A stretch of DNA of 64,000 nucleotides from Rhodoplanes sp. Z2-YC6860 (GCF_001579845.1 NZ_CP007440.1:2936029-3000028), one strand, 5' to 3'. Shown: positions 47,661-55,133, counted from the stretch's first letter. Made by a program: numbers and translations. The notes: generated from the sequence alone by a model not told the origin.

Positions 47661-47735
47661 TCAGAAATATCGAAACAAGCAAAGCACATTCGCGAAATTA
47701 GCGACCAGCAGTGCGACGGCGACCACCCGGACCAT
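47661..47735 (-). CDS. Possible 24-residue hydrophobic peptide
   Basis: A minus-strand ATG at 47735 follows AGGAGAGAGCC, a strong and well-spaced RBS. The frame encodes a single hydrophobic segment: VRVVAVALLVANFANVLC and then a LFRYF ending. It could be a one-helix membrane peptide. A stable hairpin lies just downstream of the stop. The only evidence is RBS plus hydrophobicity; the same ATG is internal to a longer open frame with no start signal. Confidence 0.33.
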   Translation of the reverse strand: MVRVVAVALLVANFANVLCLFRYF

Positions 47736-47895
47736 GGCTCTCTCCTGCGCGGAGAGAAGTGGGGCGATTCCATCCCAAGAGTCTCGCGAAATGTTTTCGC
47801 CGGGCGCGGGCGGTTGGGCATGGACTCCGGCGAGCGCACCGCCACTGGCTTCCACCCAGCCGATTCGGCAAGACGCGCGGGCCGGCGTTGCCGGG

Positions 47896-48309
47896 TTACT
47901 TCGCGTCCGGCGTCGTCAGCGTGGTTTCGCTCGCATCGAGCACGAACACCGCGAGCAGCTTGGCTGGCTCCGTGGCGCTCGCGTTCTCGCTCACCCGATG
48001 GTGCGCACCGGGATTTTCCGACCAGCCTTCGCCGGCGCGATAGACCTTCACCGGCTGGTCGTCGACCTGGCTGCGCACGCTGCCCGAGATCACGTGGGCG
48101 TAAATGAAGGCCGACGCCGCGTGATGGTGGCTCGGAGACTTCGCGCCGGGCGGATAGTCGACGACGACGGCAACGAGGTGCTTGCCCGGGATGTTGGGGA
48201 TCGCAGACTTGAACGCGGGTGCCGAGCTCGACCGCGGCGCGTCCTGCGCATGCGCCACGGACGGCGCAGACGCCAGCAAAGCCAGAGCGATGAGGGGCCT
48301 GAGAATCAT
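47896..48309 (-). CDS. Exported small cupin-domain protein
   Basis: The 137-residue protein has a signal peptide (ILRPLIALALLASAPSVAHA, cleavage after AHA near 21) and a cupin fold: motif 1 with SHHHAASAFIYAHVISG and motif 2 with GEGWSENPGAHHRVSEN. The histidines would bind one metal. Homologues of similar length are annotated only as cupin proteins; substrate unknown. GGAGG lies nine bases before the ATG. Upstream is a GGTGCGGC/GCCGCACC hairpin (48353-48379). It resembles, but is not closely similar to, the cupin at 60710-61204. Confidence 0.85.
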   Translation of the reverse strand: MILRPLIALALLASAPSVAHAQDAPRSSSAPAFKSAIPNIPGKHLVAVVVDYPPGAKSPSHHHAASAFIYAHVISGSVRSQVDDQPVKVYRAGEGWSENPGAHHRVSENASATEPAKLLAVFVLDASETTLTTPDAK

Positions 48310-48595
48310 ATGAAATGTCCTCCCTTGAGACTCGCTTGAGTCGTCAGTCGATGGTGCGGCGATGCGATCGTGCCGCACCTCGCGAGCGCGTTTCTTATCG
48401 AGACAAATGAACGCCTTAAGAAACTATCACGGCCCCGTCGCTGCCGCGTCTTTGATGTCAGCCCGCGACAACGGTGGAAAACCTGACGGACTTGTCCCCA
48501 TTAAATTTTGATTGACCGAGCCGAATCGGGCCAACTGTCGCTGTCCGGGGCGTACTCGCCCTCCTGTGCGCCCCATAACCTAAAGGGGAAACTGC

Positions 48596-48652
48596 ATGGC
48601 AAAGAAAGCCAAGAAAGCGAAGAAGGCGAAGAAGGCCCGTAAGAAGAAGTAG
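48596..48652 (+). CDS. 18-residue all-basic peptide (KKA repeats)
   Basis: ATG 48596 follows AAAGGGG at eight bases and opens a complete frame MAKKAKKAKKAKKARKKK, 13 of 18 residues being Lys or Arg. It ends at TAG 48650 and is followed eight bases later by a perfect 12-bp terminator-like hairpin. RBS, complete frame and terminator make a compact transcription unit. The sequence recalls the Lys/Ala tails of bacterial histone-like proteins, so nucleic-acid or polyphosphate binding is a reasonable guess. It is far below usual gene-calling limits. Confidence 0.55.
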   Translation: MAKKAKKAKKAKKARKKK

Positions 48653-48660
48653 AGAGTTTA

Positions 48661-48695
48661 TCGGCCTCGTTGCGCGGGAACGCCAACGAGGCCGA
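48661..48695 (+). terminator. Terminator-like hairpin after the basic peptide gene
   Basis: TCGGCCTCGTTG and CAACGAGGCCGA form a perfect 12-bp stem around an 11-nt loop. ATCTTCTT follows, a modest pyrimidine tail. It begins nine bases after the TAG of the 18-residue peptide gene. Confidence 0.65.
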
Positions 48696-49077
48696 ATCTT
48701 CTTGGCCTCGCTGTTGCGACGATCGCGCAGCCGCCGGGTGACGTGATCGAATAGTCGTCTCGCTTGTGGAGGCCGACAAAGAGCGCGGGCAGGATTTGCC
48801 CGCGCTCTTGTATTCAACGTGTGGTCTCGGCGCCGAAAATGAAACGCCCCGCCTCGGGGGAGACGGGGCTGGTCGTGGAGCAAGCTTGGGGAAATCAGGG
48901 GGGCTTCATTCCCTGCTCCGCGACACGAAAGACAAGATGGCGAGGCGCTTGCGCGTTTGACAGGACGTGCGTCATTTTGCGCGAAGCGGCTGGTGAGCCG
49001 CGTCAACACGGTCGGGAATTTCTCTCAATCGCACCGGTCAAATCGTCACAGCGACCATCCGCGCGGCGTCGCACTCC
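48696..49077. other. Gene-free stretch with stable hairpins
   Basis: About 380 bp with no convincing coding frame. It contains a perfect 13-bp stem AAGAGCGCGGGCA / TGCCCGCGCTCTT with a 5-nt loop at 48779-48809; on the minus strand this stem is followed by TTT, so it could end minus-strand transcription. A shorter GCCCCG/CGGGGC hairpin is at 48846-48869. The spacing of two hairpins about 70 bp apart would suit a small RNA, but no promoter could be assigned. Confidence 0.45.
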
Positions 49078-49275
49078 TTGTGCAGTGCTTTATTTTCCGG
49101 GTCGGGAAGCCTGTTCGCTTTCTTGGCGCTCTTCGTCCTGGTGTTCGTCATTGCCTGGAAGCTCGCCGTGACGATCACCGAACAGTATTCGTCCGCGGGT
49201 GAGGCCGAAGCCGGTCCATCGACCCGAACAGCTTTCCATTCGATGACAGCAAACGAAGTCGCGCCGCGTCCTTAA
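49078..49275 (+). CDS. Possible 65-residue single-pass membrane protein
   Basis: The frame encodes one strong membrane helix (GSLFAFLALFVLVFVIAWKL, about 10-29) followed by a short hydrophilic tail with ITEQYSSAGEAEAGP. The start would be a TTG at 49078 without an obvious SD. The coherent helix and positively charged Lys after it support a real protein; the weak start argues against. It is convergent with the 59-residue gene at 49304. Confidence 0.35.
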   Translation: MCSALFSGSGSLFAFLALFVLVFVIAWKLAVTITEQYSSAGEAEAGPSTRTAFHSMTANEVAPRP

Positions 49276-49303
49276 TGACGCGGCCTGCACTCTGCCTGAC
49301 ACT

Positions 49304-49483
49304 TCAGCGATTCGTTGCGGTCGCAGGCGGGACGCCCGCTTGGGCCCGCTCGGCGAATTCTAGCTTGGCCATCCTGAGCAGATGGGCTCCAACCTCGAGC
49401 CCGTCCCGCTCGGCGAGGGCGGCGAGCTGGTCGCACATGGTCGCCAAGTACTCTGCCGTTGTGTTCGGTGCCTTACCCGTCAT
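49304..49483 (-). CDS. Small conserved helical protein
   Basis: The 59-residue protein reads TGKAPNTTAEYLATMCDQLA, then ALAERDGLEVGAHLLRMAKLEFAE. It is two amphipathic helices. The pattern AEYLATMCDQLAxLAxxDGLExxxxLLxMAxLE is one I associate with small orphan proteins of Bradyrhizobium-type genomes, function unknown. ATG 49483 has AGAGG eight bases upstream. It is divergent from the 65-residue gene at 49546, 62 bp apart. Confidence 0.62.
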   Translation of the reverse strand: MTGKAPNTTAEYLATMCDQLAALAERDGLEVGAHLLRMAKLEFAERAQAGVPPATATNR

Positions 49484-49545
49484 GCGAAAGCCTCTTCCCC
49501 GTCGTGGCGACAGGATAACACCCGTCCGCGGGAGGAAATTCCCAA

Positions 49546-49743
49546 ATGGCCGATGACAGCAAAATTGTTGCGATCGCGGATTTCGCGCATTTGCAGTCAA
49601 AAGCGGCAGCGGTGCCCGAGACTCTCCCCGAGGAGGGCTTGCGGCTGCTCCGGGCCTTTCTCCGCATCCGCGACCCCCGGCGCCGCACCTGGCTGGTCCA
49701 GCAGTCCGAGCAGATCGCCAATCTCCAGTCGACGATGCGATAG
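49546..49743 (+). CDS. Small protein with XRE-regulator-type C-terminal motif, no HTH
   Basis: The 65-residue protein has a strong RBS (GGAGG ten bases before ATG). Its second half, PEEGLRLLRAFLRIRDPRRR followed by TWLVQQSEQI, matches the C-terminal region of the XRE regulator at 50910-51320 (SEGIALVKAYMSIRDTKTRR) and the 75-residue protein at 51331-51558. It has no helix-turn-helix. It could be an interaction module for the regulator. No family name is known to me. Confidence 0.65.
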   Translation: MADDSKIVAIADFAHLQSKAAAVPETLPEEGLRLLRAFLRIRDPRRRTWLVQQSEQIANLQSTMR

Positions 49744-49933
49744 CGCGGCGCCGGTATCGTTCGCGTCAATCGACGCACCGCAATTTTAGTCTATCGAGGT
49801 GCCGCGTGGTGTGTGCCATTCGACACGGCTGCGCGGTGTCGGCATCACGACACTGTGCTTATCCACAAGATGCCCTGGATTTTGTCGGCCACGCGACTAC
49901 GGTTGCGCGCATTGGGAATGCGGCGTTTAGGGC

Positions 49934-50179
49934 GTGACTGTGTATCGGCTTGAAGATCACGAATTGATTTCGTTGTTGGGTCGCCGCGTGCGGGTTCGCA
50001 AAGGCGCGCACACCTTCGAGGGCACGCTGATCGGACCGAGCGAAAAGAAATTTCCGCGCGGGCCCAATCGCACCGCCTACGGCTGCCTTATGGAAGGCGA
50101 GGACTTCCAGCTCGAATTCGCCTGGTGGGATTGGAAGGTCATGCCGATCTCAAGCCCGCAGCCCATCGCCGCGGAATAG
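49934..50179 (+). CDS. Small beta-rich hypothetical protein
   Basis: The 81-residue protein begins with GTG 49934 (TVYRLEDHELISLLGRRVRV) and looks like a small beta barrel: short strands around GTLIGPSEKKFPRGPNR and an aromatic QLEFAWWDWKVMP. An SH3- or Sm-like fold is possible. No SD of strength is seen. It is convergent with the DUF6496 gene (28 bp). Unknown function. Confidence 0.55.
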   Translation: MTVYRLEDHELISLLGRRVRVRKGAHTFEGTLIGPSEKKFPRGPNRTAYGCLMEGEDFQLEFAWWDWKVMPISSPQPIAAE

Positions 50180-50207
50180 CTTCAGGGGCACCGGTCGGGC
50201 TTTTTCG

Positions 50208-50411
50208 TCAGCGTCGCTTGCGCGGCACCTTTTTGCCCTTCTTGCGCGCTTTCGACAGGCCGATCGCGATGGCCTGCTTGCGGCTTTTGACCTTGCCGCC
50301 TTTGCCGCCGCGGCCGCTCTTGGCGGTTCCCCGCTTGTAACGCCGCATCTCGCTTTCGACGTCTTTTCCAGAGCTGCGTGAGTATTTCCGCTTTCGACGC
50401 TTTTTCGCCAT
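50208..50411 (-). CDS. DUF6496-type small basic protein
   Basis: The 67-residue Lys/Arg/Gly-rich protein has the family core KYSRSSGKDVESEMRRYKRG followed by AKSGRGGKGGKVKSRKQAIA and IGLSKARKKGKKVP. About 40% of residues are basic. The RKQAIAIGLSKARKKG segment is the recognisable signature. Function is unknown; nucleic-acid binding is likely from charge. GGAGG is six bases before the ATG, one of the best RBSs here. Confidence 0.82.
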   Translation of the reverse strand: MAKKRRKRKYSRSSGKDVESEMRRYKRGTAKSGRGGKGGKVKSRKQAIAIGLSKARKKGKKVPRKRR

Positions 50412-50468
50412 TCAATCCTCCTCGGCTTTTGCCAGGAACTTCGTCACCGGCGTTCTGGTTGTCTGGGC

Positions 50469-50621
50469 ATGCACAAGCACCATCCAAAACCGGTTCGCAG
50501 CCGTTTGATCATCCGCCGGCGTATTCGCCGCGACACCGAGGAAGACGACGGCGCTTTGGACGACGCGATCCTCATTCTCGGCGGCGACGACAAACCGACG
50601 GCTCCGGAATCCAGCAGCTAG
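50469..50621 (+). CDS. Possible 50-residue charged protein
   Basis: An ATG at 50469 opens a frame with a His/Arg-rich first half (HKHHPKPVRSRLIIRRRIRR) and an acidic second half (DTEEDDGALDDAILILGGDD). The charge split is not random-looking, and the space is otherwise empty between two real genes. No SD is visible, so support is weak. Confidence 0.25.
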   Translation: MHKHHPKPVRSRLIIRRRIRRDTEEDDGALDDAILILGGDDKPTAPESSS

Positions 50622-50675
50622 CCCGGCGCTGGAACAAGACAGCACCGTTCAATTGGTTCCCGACACCTTGCGAAG

Positions 50676-50891
50676 ATGCCCGGCAAGCGCATCCAATTCG
50701 ACGACGAGACCCTGACGGCCCTCAACCAGTTGGCCGACGACAGGATGCAGACATTTCAGGAGCTGGCCGAGGAGGCGTTTTCCGACGTGCTGAAGAAACA
50801 CGATCGGCCCGTTGGCTTGCGCGATGCGCTGCGCAAAAGCGCCGGCCAGTCGGCGACAGTGCACCGGTTGCCGGCCAGGAAAAGCCGATGA
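50676..50891 (+). CDS. Small ribbon-helix-helix-like protein
   Basis: The 71-residue protein reads PGKRIQFDDETLTALNQLAD, then DRMQTFQELAEEAFSDVLKK. A short basic strand followed by two helices is the layout of RHH DNA-binding proteins such as CopG/Arc types. The basic tail is RLPARKSR. It is convergent with the XRE regulator, 18 bp between stops. No toxin is adjacent. The SD is poor (CCTTGCGAAG). Confidence 0.6.
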   Translation: MPGKRIQFDDETLTALNQLADDRMQTFQELAEEAFSDVLKKHDRPVGLRDALRKSAGQSATVHRLPARKSR

Positions 50892-50909
50892 AGTTTCCGG
50901 AGCGACTGT

Positions 50910-51320
50910 TCAGGCGCGAGGCGAAATCTGCTCGACCAGTTGTACGATGCAGCGGCGGGTCTTTGTATCCCGGATGCTCATGTAGGCCTTGACCAGGGCA
51001 ATGCCTTCGGATGACGCCAGGAATTCCGAAACGAACATTGAGCGGGACTCGGTGCTCTTGATCTCGCTGTCGGCGCCTTCAAAGAAAAACGACACCGGCA
51101 CCTGAAGCACGTCGGCAATATGTTGCAGCCGCGACGCGCCGATCCGGTTGGTGCCTTTTTCGTATTTTTGCACCTGCTGGAAGGTCAGCCCGAGTTTGTC
51201 GCCGAGTTCGGTTTGCGTCATGTCGAGCATCAGCCGCCGCATGCGCACACGCGCGCCGACGTGACGGTCGATCGGATTCGGCTTCTTTTTTTTCGGTGCG
51301 GTCGACAGGGACTTGGGCAT
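50910..51320 (-). CDS. XRE-family transcriptional regulator
   Basis: The 136-residue repressor-type protein has a Lys-rich N-terminus, a Cro/CI helix-turn-helix (21-75: VGARVRMRRLMLDMTQTELG, then LGLTFQQVQKYEKGTNRIG) and a C-terminal helical motif (105-131) with SSEGIALVKAYMSIRDTKTRR. VSFFFEGADS joins the two. This is the common Rhizobiales XRE type. The C-terminal motif recurs without HTH in two small neighbouring proteins. It lies 10 bp downstream of one of them on the same strand, so they likely share a transcript. Confidence 0.88.
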   Translation of the reverse strand: MPKSLSTAPKKKKPNPIDRHVGARVRMRRLMLDMTQTELGDKLGLTFQQVQKYEKGTNRIGASRLQHIADVLQVPVSFFFEGADSEIKSTESRSMFVSEFLASSEGIALVKAYMSIRDTKTRRCIVQLVEQISPRA

Positions 51321-51330
51321 GGTTTTCTGA

Positions 51331-51558
51331 TCAGTGCGCCGCGGTGTCTAGGCCGGCAAAATGTTCGACCAGTTCGAGCAGCCAGGCGCGTCTGCGGCTG
51401 TCGTCCACGCGACCGAATGCCTTGAGGAGACGTACGTTCTCTTCCGCGCTCGGGCTGTCCGTCCCATCGAGGCAAGCGGCCTGTGCTGCCGCGCGGCTTC
51501 GACGTTGAGCAACTGCCGAGCTGCCGTGAGCAACAATTCGCAGCTTGTTATGGGGCAT
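51331..51558 (-). CDS. Small protein with XRE-type C-terminal motif, co-transcribed with regulator
   Basis: The 75-residue protein has an Arg/Ala-rich first half and the motif AEENVRLLKAFGRVDDSRRR followed by AWLLELVEHFAGL (39-71). The motif is shared with the downstream XRE regulator and the 65-residue protein at 49546. An HTH is lacking. The start ATG 51558 has GGCGAG some ten bases upstream. With 10 bp to the next gene, it probably forms an operon with the regulator and may modulate its oligomerisation (inference). Confidence 0.55.
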   Translation of the reverse strand: MPHNKLRIVAHGSSAVAQRRSRAAAQAACLDGTDSPSAEENVRLLKAFGRVDDSRRRAWLLELVEHFAGLDTAAH

Positions 51559-51850
51559 TGGACTATCTCGCCTTTTGTACTGCTATTTGCTGTGACCGCA
51601 GTCGTTGCATTCGAGACTTTGGGCATCGTGCAGCAAATGAGACGCGGTATTCCAAACTCCAATAACCCCGAGACGTTCGGGGGCCTGCCTTATGGCGATG
51701 TGTTTGAATTTCCGAAGCCATCCGCCGGAAGTCGTTTGACCCGTATTCACGCCGGCTCGCATCCCCCCGGAAACGATTTGCTGGCTTGAAAACGTTATTT
51801 TCAATCAACCACAGGCGTTTGCGCAAGTCATTAAAGACATGTCATAATTT

Positions 51851-51869
51851 CGTTAGATGGCATCTAACG
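51851..51869. promoter_or_regulatory. Perfect palindrome directly before the LysR start codon
   Basis: CGTTAGATGGCATCTAACG is a perfect 9+9 inverted repeat with one central base. It includes a T-N11-A box (TTAGATGGCATCTAA), the LysR recognition form. It ends on the base before ATG 51870 and occupies the place where an SD should be. A LysR dimer bound here would block its own translation start or transcription. Confidence 0.7.
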
Positions 51870-52790
51870 ATGGCTGAGATCGAGACACGTCTGTTCCGTT
51901 ACTTCGTAGCGCTCGCTGAGAACAAGCACTTCGGCCGCACCGCGCTCAGCCTCGGCATCAGCACGCCCACGCTGAGCAATCAGATCAAAAAGCTCGAGAC
52001 GCAACTGCATGCGCGGCTCGTCGCGCGGAAGGGCAATACGGAAATCGAACTGACCGACGTCGGCGCTCGCTTCCTCGAACGTGCGCGCACCGTGCTGCGC
52101 GAAGCCGCGGCGGCGGAGGCGGTCGCGCGCCAGGCCGCGCGCGGCGAGGTCGGTCGTATCGCGATCGGATTCATGACGATCGTGCCGCTGTTCGGTCTGA
52201 TCGACAAATTCGTCCGCGGCTTCCAGAAGCTGCATCCGGGCATCGAGGTGAGCCTCAAACAGGCGCCGACGATGAGCCAGATCACGTCCGTGTTGCAGCG
52301 AGATCTGGATTTCGGCTTCGTGCGTAAGCCGAACCGGTATCCGCACAGCCTGCGGGGATTTGTCGTCTGTCGCCGCGCGATGATGCTCGCGCTGCACAGC
52401 GACCACCCGCTGGCGCATCACGATCGCATCCACCCGTCGCAGCTCAGATCGGAGTCTTTCGTCAATTATTCGCCCGAGCTCGATGTCGGATTCTGGAAGC
52501 ACATCGATGTGATCGGCGAAGCCGGCCAGTTTACGCCGCGGATCACAGCACGGGTGAAGGACGCGATTACCGTGCTGGCCTGCGTGTCGGCCGGTCACGG
52601 CGTGGCCGTGGTCTCCGAAGCATTCAAGAACGTCAACATGCCGAACGTCGTCTACCGCGATTTCTCCATGAAGCCCCCGATGGCGCCAACCTCATTGATC
52701 CATCGCAGCGATGAATCGGGGCCGGCCGCGCTCGCCTTTATCAAGTTCATGCGGCAGCATGCGATTTCCGAGAAGCAAGGTTCCGATTGA
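51870..52790 (+). CDS. LysR-family transcriptional regulator
   Basis: The 306-residue regulator has an N-terminal winged helix (1-60: LFRYFVALAENKHFGRTALS, LGISTPTLSNQIKKLETQL) and a periplasmic-binding-like effector domain (about 90-295). ATG 51870 starts right at the conserved EIETRLFRYF; further upstream a TTG at 51786 gives an implausible extension. It has no normal SD because a palindrome abuts the ATG, so initiation may be leaderless or weak. It overlaps the convergent dienelactone hydrolase gene by 44 bp. It probably controls the neighbouring receptor/hydrolase unit. Confidence 0.9.
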   Translation: MAEIETRLFRYFVALAENKHFGRTALSLGISTPTLSNQIKKLETQLHARLVARKGNTEIELTDVGARFLERARTVLREAAAAEAVARQAARGEVGRIAIGFMTIVPLFGLIDKFVRGFQKLHPGIEVSLKQAPTMSQITSVLQRDLDFGFVRKPNRYPHSLRGFVVCRRAMMLALHSDHPLAHHDRIHPSQLRSESFVNYSPELDVGFWKHIDVIGEAGQFTPRITARVKDAITVLACVSAGHGVAVVSEAFKNVNMPNVVYRDFSMKPPMAPTSLIHRSDESGPAALAFIKFMRQHAISEKQGSD

Positions 52791-53532
52791 ACATCGCGAA
52801 GATCGTCTCCCAGTCGCGATTGGCGGCTTGCTTCGCGTAGATGTCACGGTCGGGCAGCGCGTAGCCGTGGATCGCCGCCTGATGCAGCATCGGATGATAC
52901 TTTGCGTTCGGGTTGGCGCTGAACGCTTCGAGCAACGCCTGCCGGACCGGCGGTGCGCCGAAATGATCGTGCTCGGCAAAGGCGCAGTAGACTTCGCCCC
53001 GGCACTTCGGTGCGAGCTTGTGCGGCGACAGCGGATCGTCACTGACAAGTCGCGTGCCGTGCATGCTTGCCACGGCGCGGAAGTGGTCGGGATATAGGGC
53101 TGCGACCTGGAAGACGTAGCGGCCGCCGAGGCAATAGCCGATCGCACCTTTCGGGCCGTCGATCACCGGCTCGCCGCGCAGGAAATTGAGCGCCGCCTGG
53201 ACGTCGGCCATGGCCATCTCGTCGGTCAGCAGCGCCATCTGCCGGCGCATCGCGAGCTTGGTCTCGTCCGGAATCTGCTCGAACGACAGCATGCGGTCCT
53301 TCTCGTCACGGAGTTCGAACCGCACGCGGCCCTGCCGATACCAGAAGTTCGGCACGATGCAGTGATAGCCGGTGACCGCAATCTTGCGCGCGATGTCGAA
53401 CAGCTCTTCGCGCAGGCCCCAGATGTCCATCAGGATGAAAACCGATGGAAACGGTCCGCCTTGCTCCGGATGGCAGACGAAGGTGTCCATCCGGCCGTCG
53501 GGCGTTTCAATATCGATCATGGACTCGATCAT
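52747..53532 (-). CDS. Dienelactone hydrolase family protein
   Basis: The 261-residue alpha/beta hydrolase has the DLH nucleophile motif GYCLGGRY with cysteine as nucleophile, an acid residue near AEHDHFG and a histidine in HQAAIHGYALPDRD. A lid-like VPNFWYRQGRVRFELRDEKD segment is also seen. Members open dienelactones in chloroaromatic degradation, but many act on other lactones or esters. No signal peptide. It begins 12 bp after a Bug receptor gene on the same strand, which suggests a receptor for the same or a related compound. Confidence 0.9.
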   Translation of the reverse strand: MIESMIDIETPDGRMDTFVCHPEQGGPFPSVFILMDIWGLREELFDIARKIAVTGYHCIVPNFWYRQGRVRFELRDEKDRMLSFEQIPDETKLAMRRQMALLTDEMAMADVQAALNFLRGEPVIDGPKGAIGYCLGGRYVFQVAALYPDHFRAVASMHGTRLVSDDPLSPHKLAPKCRGEVYCAFAEHDHFGAPPVRQALLEAFSANPNAKYHPMLHQAAIHGYALPDRDIYAKQAANRDWETIFAMFNRNLASRKSHAAA

Positions 53533-53544
53533 CGGTGTTCCGCC

Positions 53545-54507
53545 TCAGTTCGGTTCGAGTTGAATGTTTTCTTTGGCGATGATCGGCGTCCACAGCTCGC
53601 GATCCTTCTTGATTGTCTGTGCAAGCTCTTCGGGCATGCCGCCGATGGCCCGGACGTTGATCTTGGCGAAGGTCTGCCGGCCCTGGTCGGATTTGAGATA
53701 GTCGTTGATCGCCACGTTGATCTGGCCTCGGATTTTGTCAGGCAGTCCGGCTGGTGCGAGGATCGCGATCCAGGTGACCGCCACGACGTCCAGGCCGCTT
53801 TCGCGGATCGTCGGGATGTTCGGCTGAAATTCCAGCCGCCGGTCGCCCGTGACCGCAAGCGCCGTGACGGACTGCACCGCCGGGATGAAGGTCGGCACGC
53901 CAGCCTGGATCTGACCGCTCAGTACGTCGGTCACGACCGCATTGGGGCTGCGATAGGCCACATAGGTCGCTTTCAGTCCGGCTTTCGACGCGAACAATGC
54001 GGCTGTGAGATGGCCCATCGAACCGACGCCAGCGTGTCCGATGGTTAGGCCAGCCGGATTGCTTTTGCCATAGGCCACGAGGTCCGAAAGCGTCTTGAAG
54101 CCGAGTTGAGGGCTCGCAACGATCACGTTCGGCACTTCGCCCAGCATGATCACCGACGTGAAGTCGCGGTCGGTGTCGTAGGGCACAGACTTGAACAGCA
54201 ACTGGTTGAGCACCGCGGGGCCGATCGCCGTGGTGATCAGCGTGTAGCCGTCCGGCTTGCTCTTGGCCACATAGGATGTGCCGACCACCCCGCCGCCGCC
54301 CGGCCGGTTTTCGACCACGAAAGACTGGCCGAACTTGTCGCCCAGCGCCTGGGCCACGGCGCGCGACGCGACGTCGCCGGCGCCACCGGCACCGAATAGA
54401 TTGACGATCGTCACAGGCCGCGATGGCCAGTCACGCTCCTGCGCTGGGGATGCTTGAACTGTCGCGCTGAGAATCAGTAACGAAACCAGCCATCGCTCAA
54501 CGCGCAT
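53545..54507 (-). CDS. Bug-family receptor with divergent ligand motif
   Basis: The 320-residue exported protein has a signal peptide (VSLLILSATVQASPAQ, cleavage near 22). The usual PFxPGGxxD signature is replaced by NLFGAGGAGDVASR (36-49), so ligand contacts may differ from the other receptors here. The second loop is ATYVAYRSPNAVVTD, also unusual because VPYRG is changed to VAYRS. It directly precedes the dienelactone hydrolase gene. Its ATG has no strong SD. Confidence 0.85.
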   Translation of the reverse strand: MRVERWLVSLLILSATVQASPAQERDWPSRPVTIVNLFGAGGAGDVASRAVAQALGDKFGQSFVVENRPGGGGVVGTSYVAKSKPDGYTLITTAIGPAVLNQLLFKSVPYDTDRDFTSVIMLGEVPNVIVASPQLGFKTLSDLVAYGKSNPAGLTIGHAGVGSMGHLTAALFASKAGLKATYVAYRSPNAVVTDVLSGQIQAGVPTFIPAVQSVTALAVTGDRRLEFQPNIPTIRESGLDVVAVTWIAILAPAGLPDKIRGQINVAINDYLKSDQGRQTFAKINVRAIGGMPEELAQTIKKDRELWTPIIAKENIQLEPN

Positions 54508-54637
54508 TGTCTTTCGTCGCCTGCCGGAATGTTTCGAGTCCCCGAAGTTCCGAGTATAGGCGACGGATGTGTGGTGGCCACAAGTCCTTGGCGAGGCCGA
54601 TGAGGTGCAAGCGCGATGTTCAGGAGCTCGCTTGGGC

Positions 54638-54889
54638 TTACAGCGGTTCTGACGATCGAGTGGTGCTGTCGGATTTCAGCAACCGCTCGAGCGAAGCCTC
54701 GATGCGCCGCTGCAAGACGGCGAGCTCCGGCTCGACCGCAGCCGGACGATCGAGCAAGGCCGGCCATGGCTTCTTCCAGGAGGCGTCAATGCGATCGTGC
54801 CGGCCGATGACGAGAACCGGCGCGATCGCGGTCACCACGGCGCTTACCGCTAATGCACTCCACGCGCGATTGGAGAAAAGCCGGCTCAC
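54638..54889 (-). CDS. Small exported or membrane-anchored hypothetical protein
   Basis: The 83-residue product has an N-terminal hydrophobic segment (WSALAVSAVVTAIAPVLVIG, 10-29) followed by a helical hydrophilic part with EPELAVLQRRIEASLERLLK. It could be a signal-anchored protein with an external coiled helix. The start is GTG 54889, with a GGCGGA upstream. It is isolated between two receptor genes. No family known. Confidence 0.42.
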   Translation of the reverse strand: MSRLFSNRAWSALAVSAVVTAIAPVLVIGRHDRIDASWKKPWPALLDRPAAVEPELAVLQRRIEASLERLLKSDSTTRSSEPL

Positions 54890-55133
54890 TGGTGGTCCGC
54901 CCCCATGTTCGTATTTTTGACATGCTTACATCACGAACGTGGAAATCAGCTTGAGCCTTTGAGAAGAATTGTATTGCCCGCTTTAATCGAAAATTCGTTA
55001 TGCGCCGCCGCTTCAGGCCTGGAAGGCCGCGAATTCTGCGTCGCTTTGTCTATCCGGCAGGAGATTTGACGTGTTTTCAGCGCTGTTAGAACCCTGCTAA
55101 CCTTGCCCTGTTTAAGGCCGGAATGAATCACAT

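Noticed and set aside
49859-49867. TTATCCACA, a consensus DnaA box
   Set aside because: A single copy without further boxes, AT-rich unwinding region or dnaA/dnaN-type neighbours; compatible with chance in 64 kb.
51526-51789. Plus-strand frame with one hydrophobic helix (GHWTISPFVLLFAVTAVVAF) before the LysR gene
   Set aside because: No SD at the GTG or ATG candidates and it starts antisense inside a better-supported small gene; the tail looks random.
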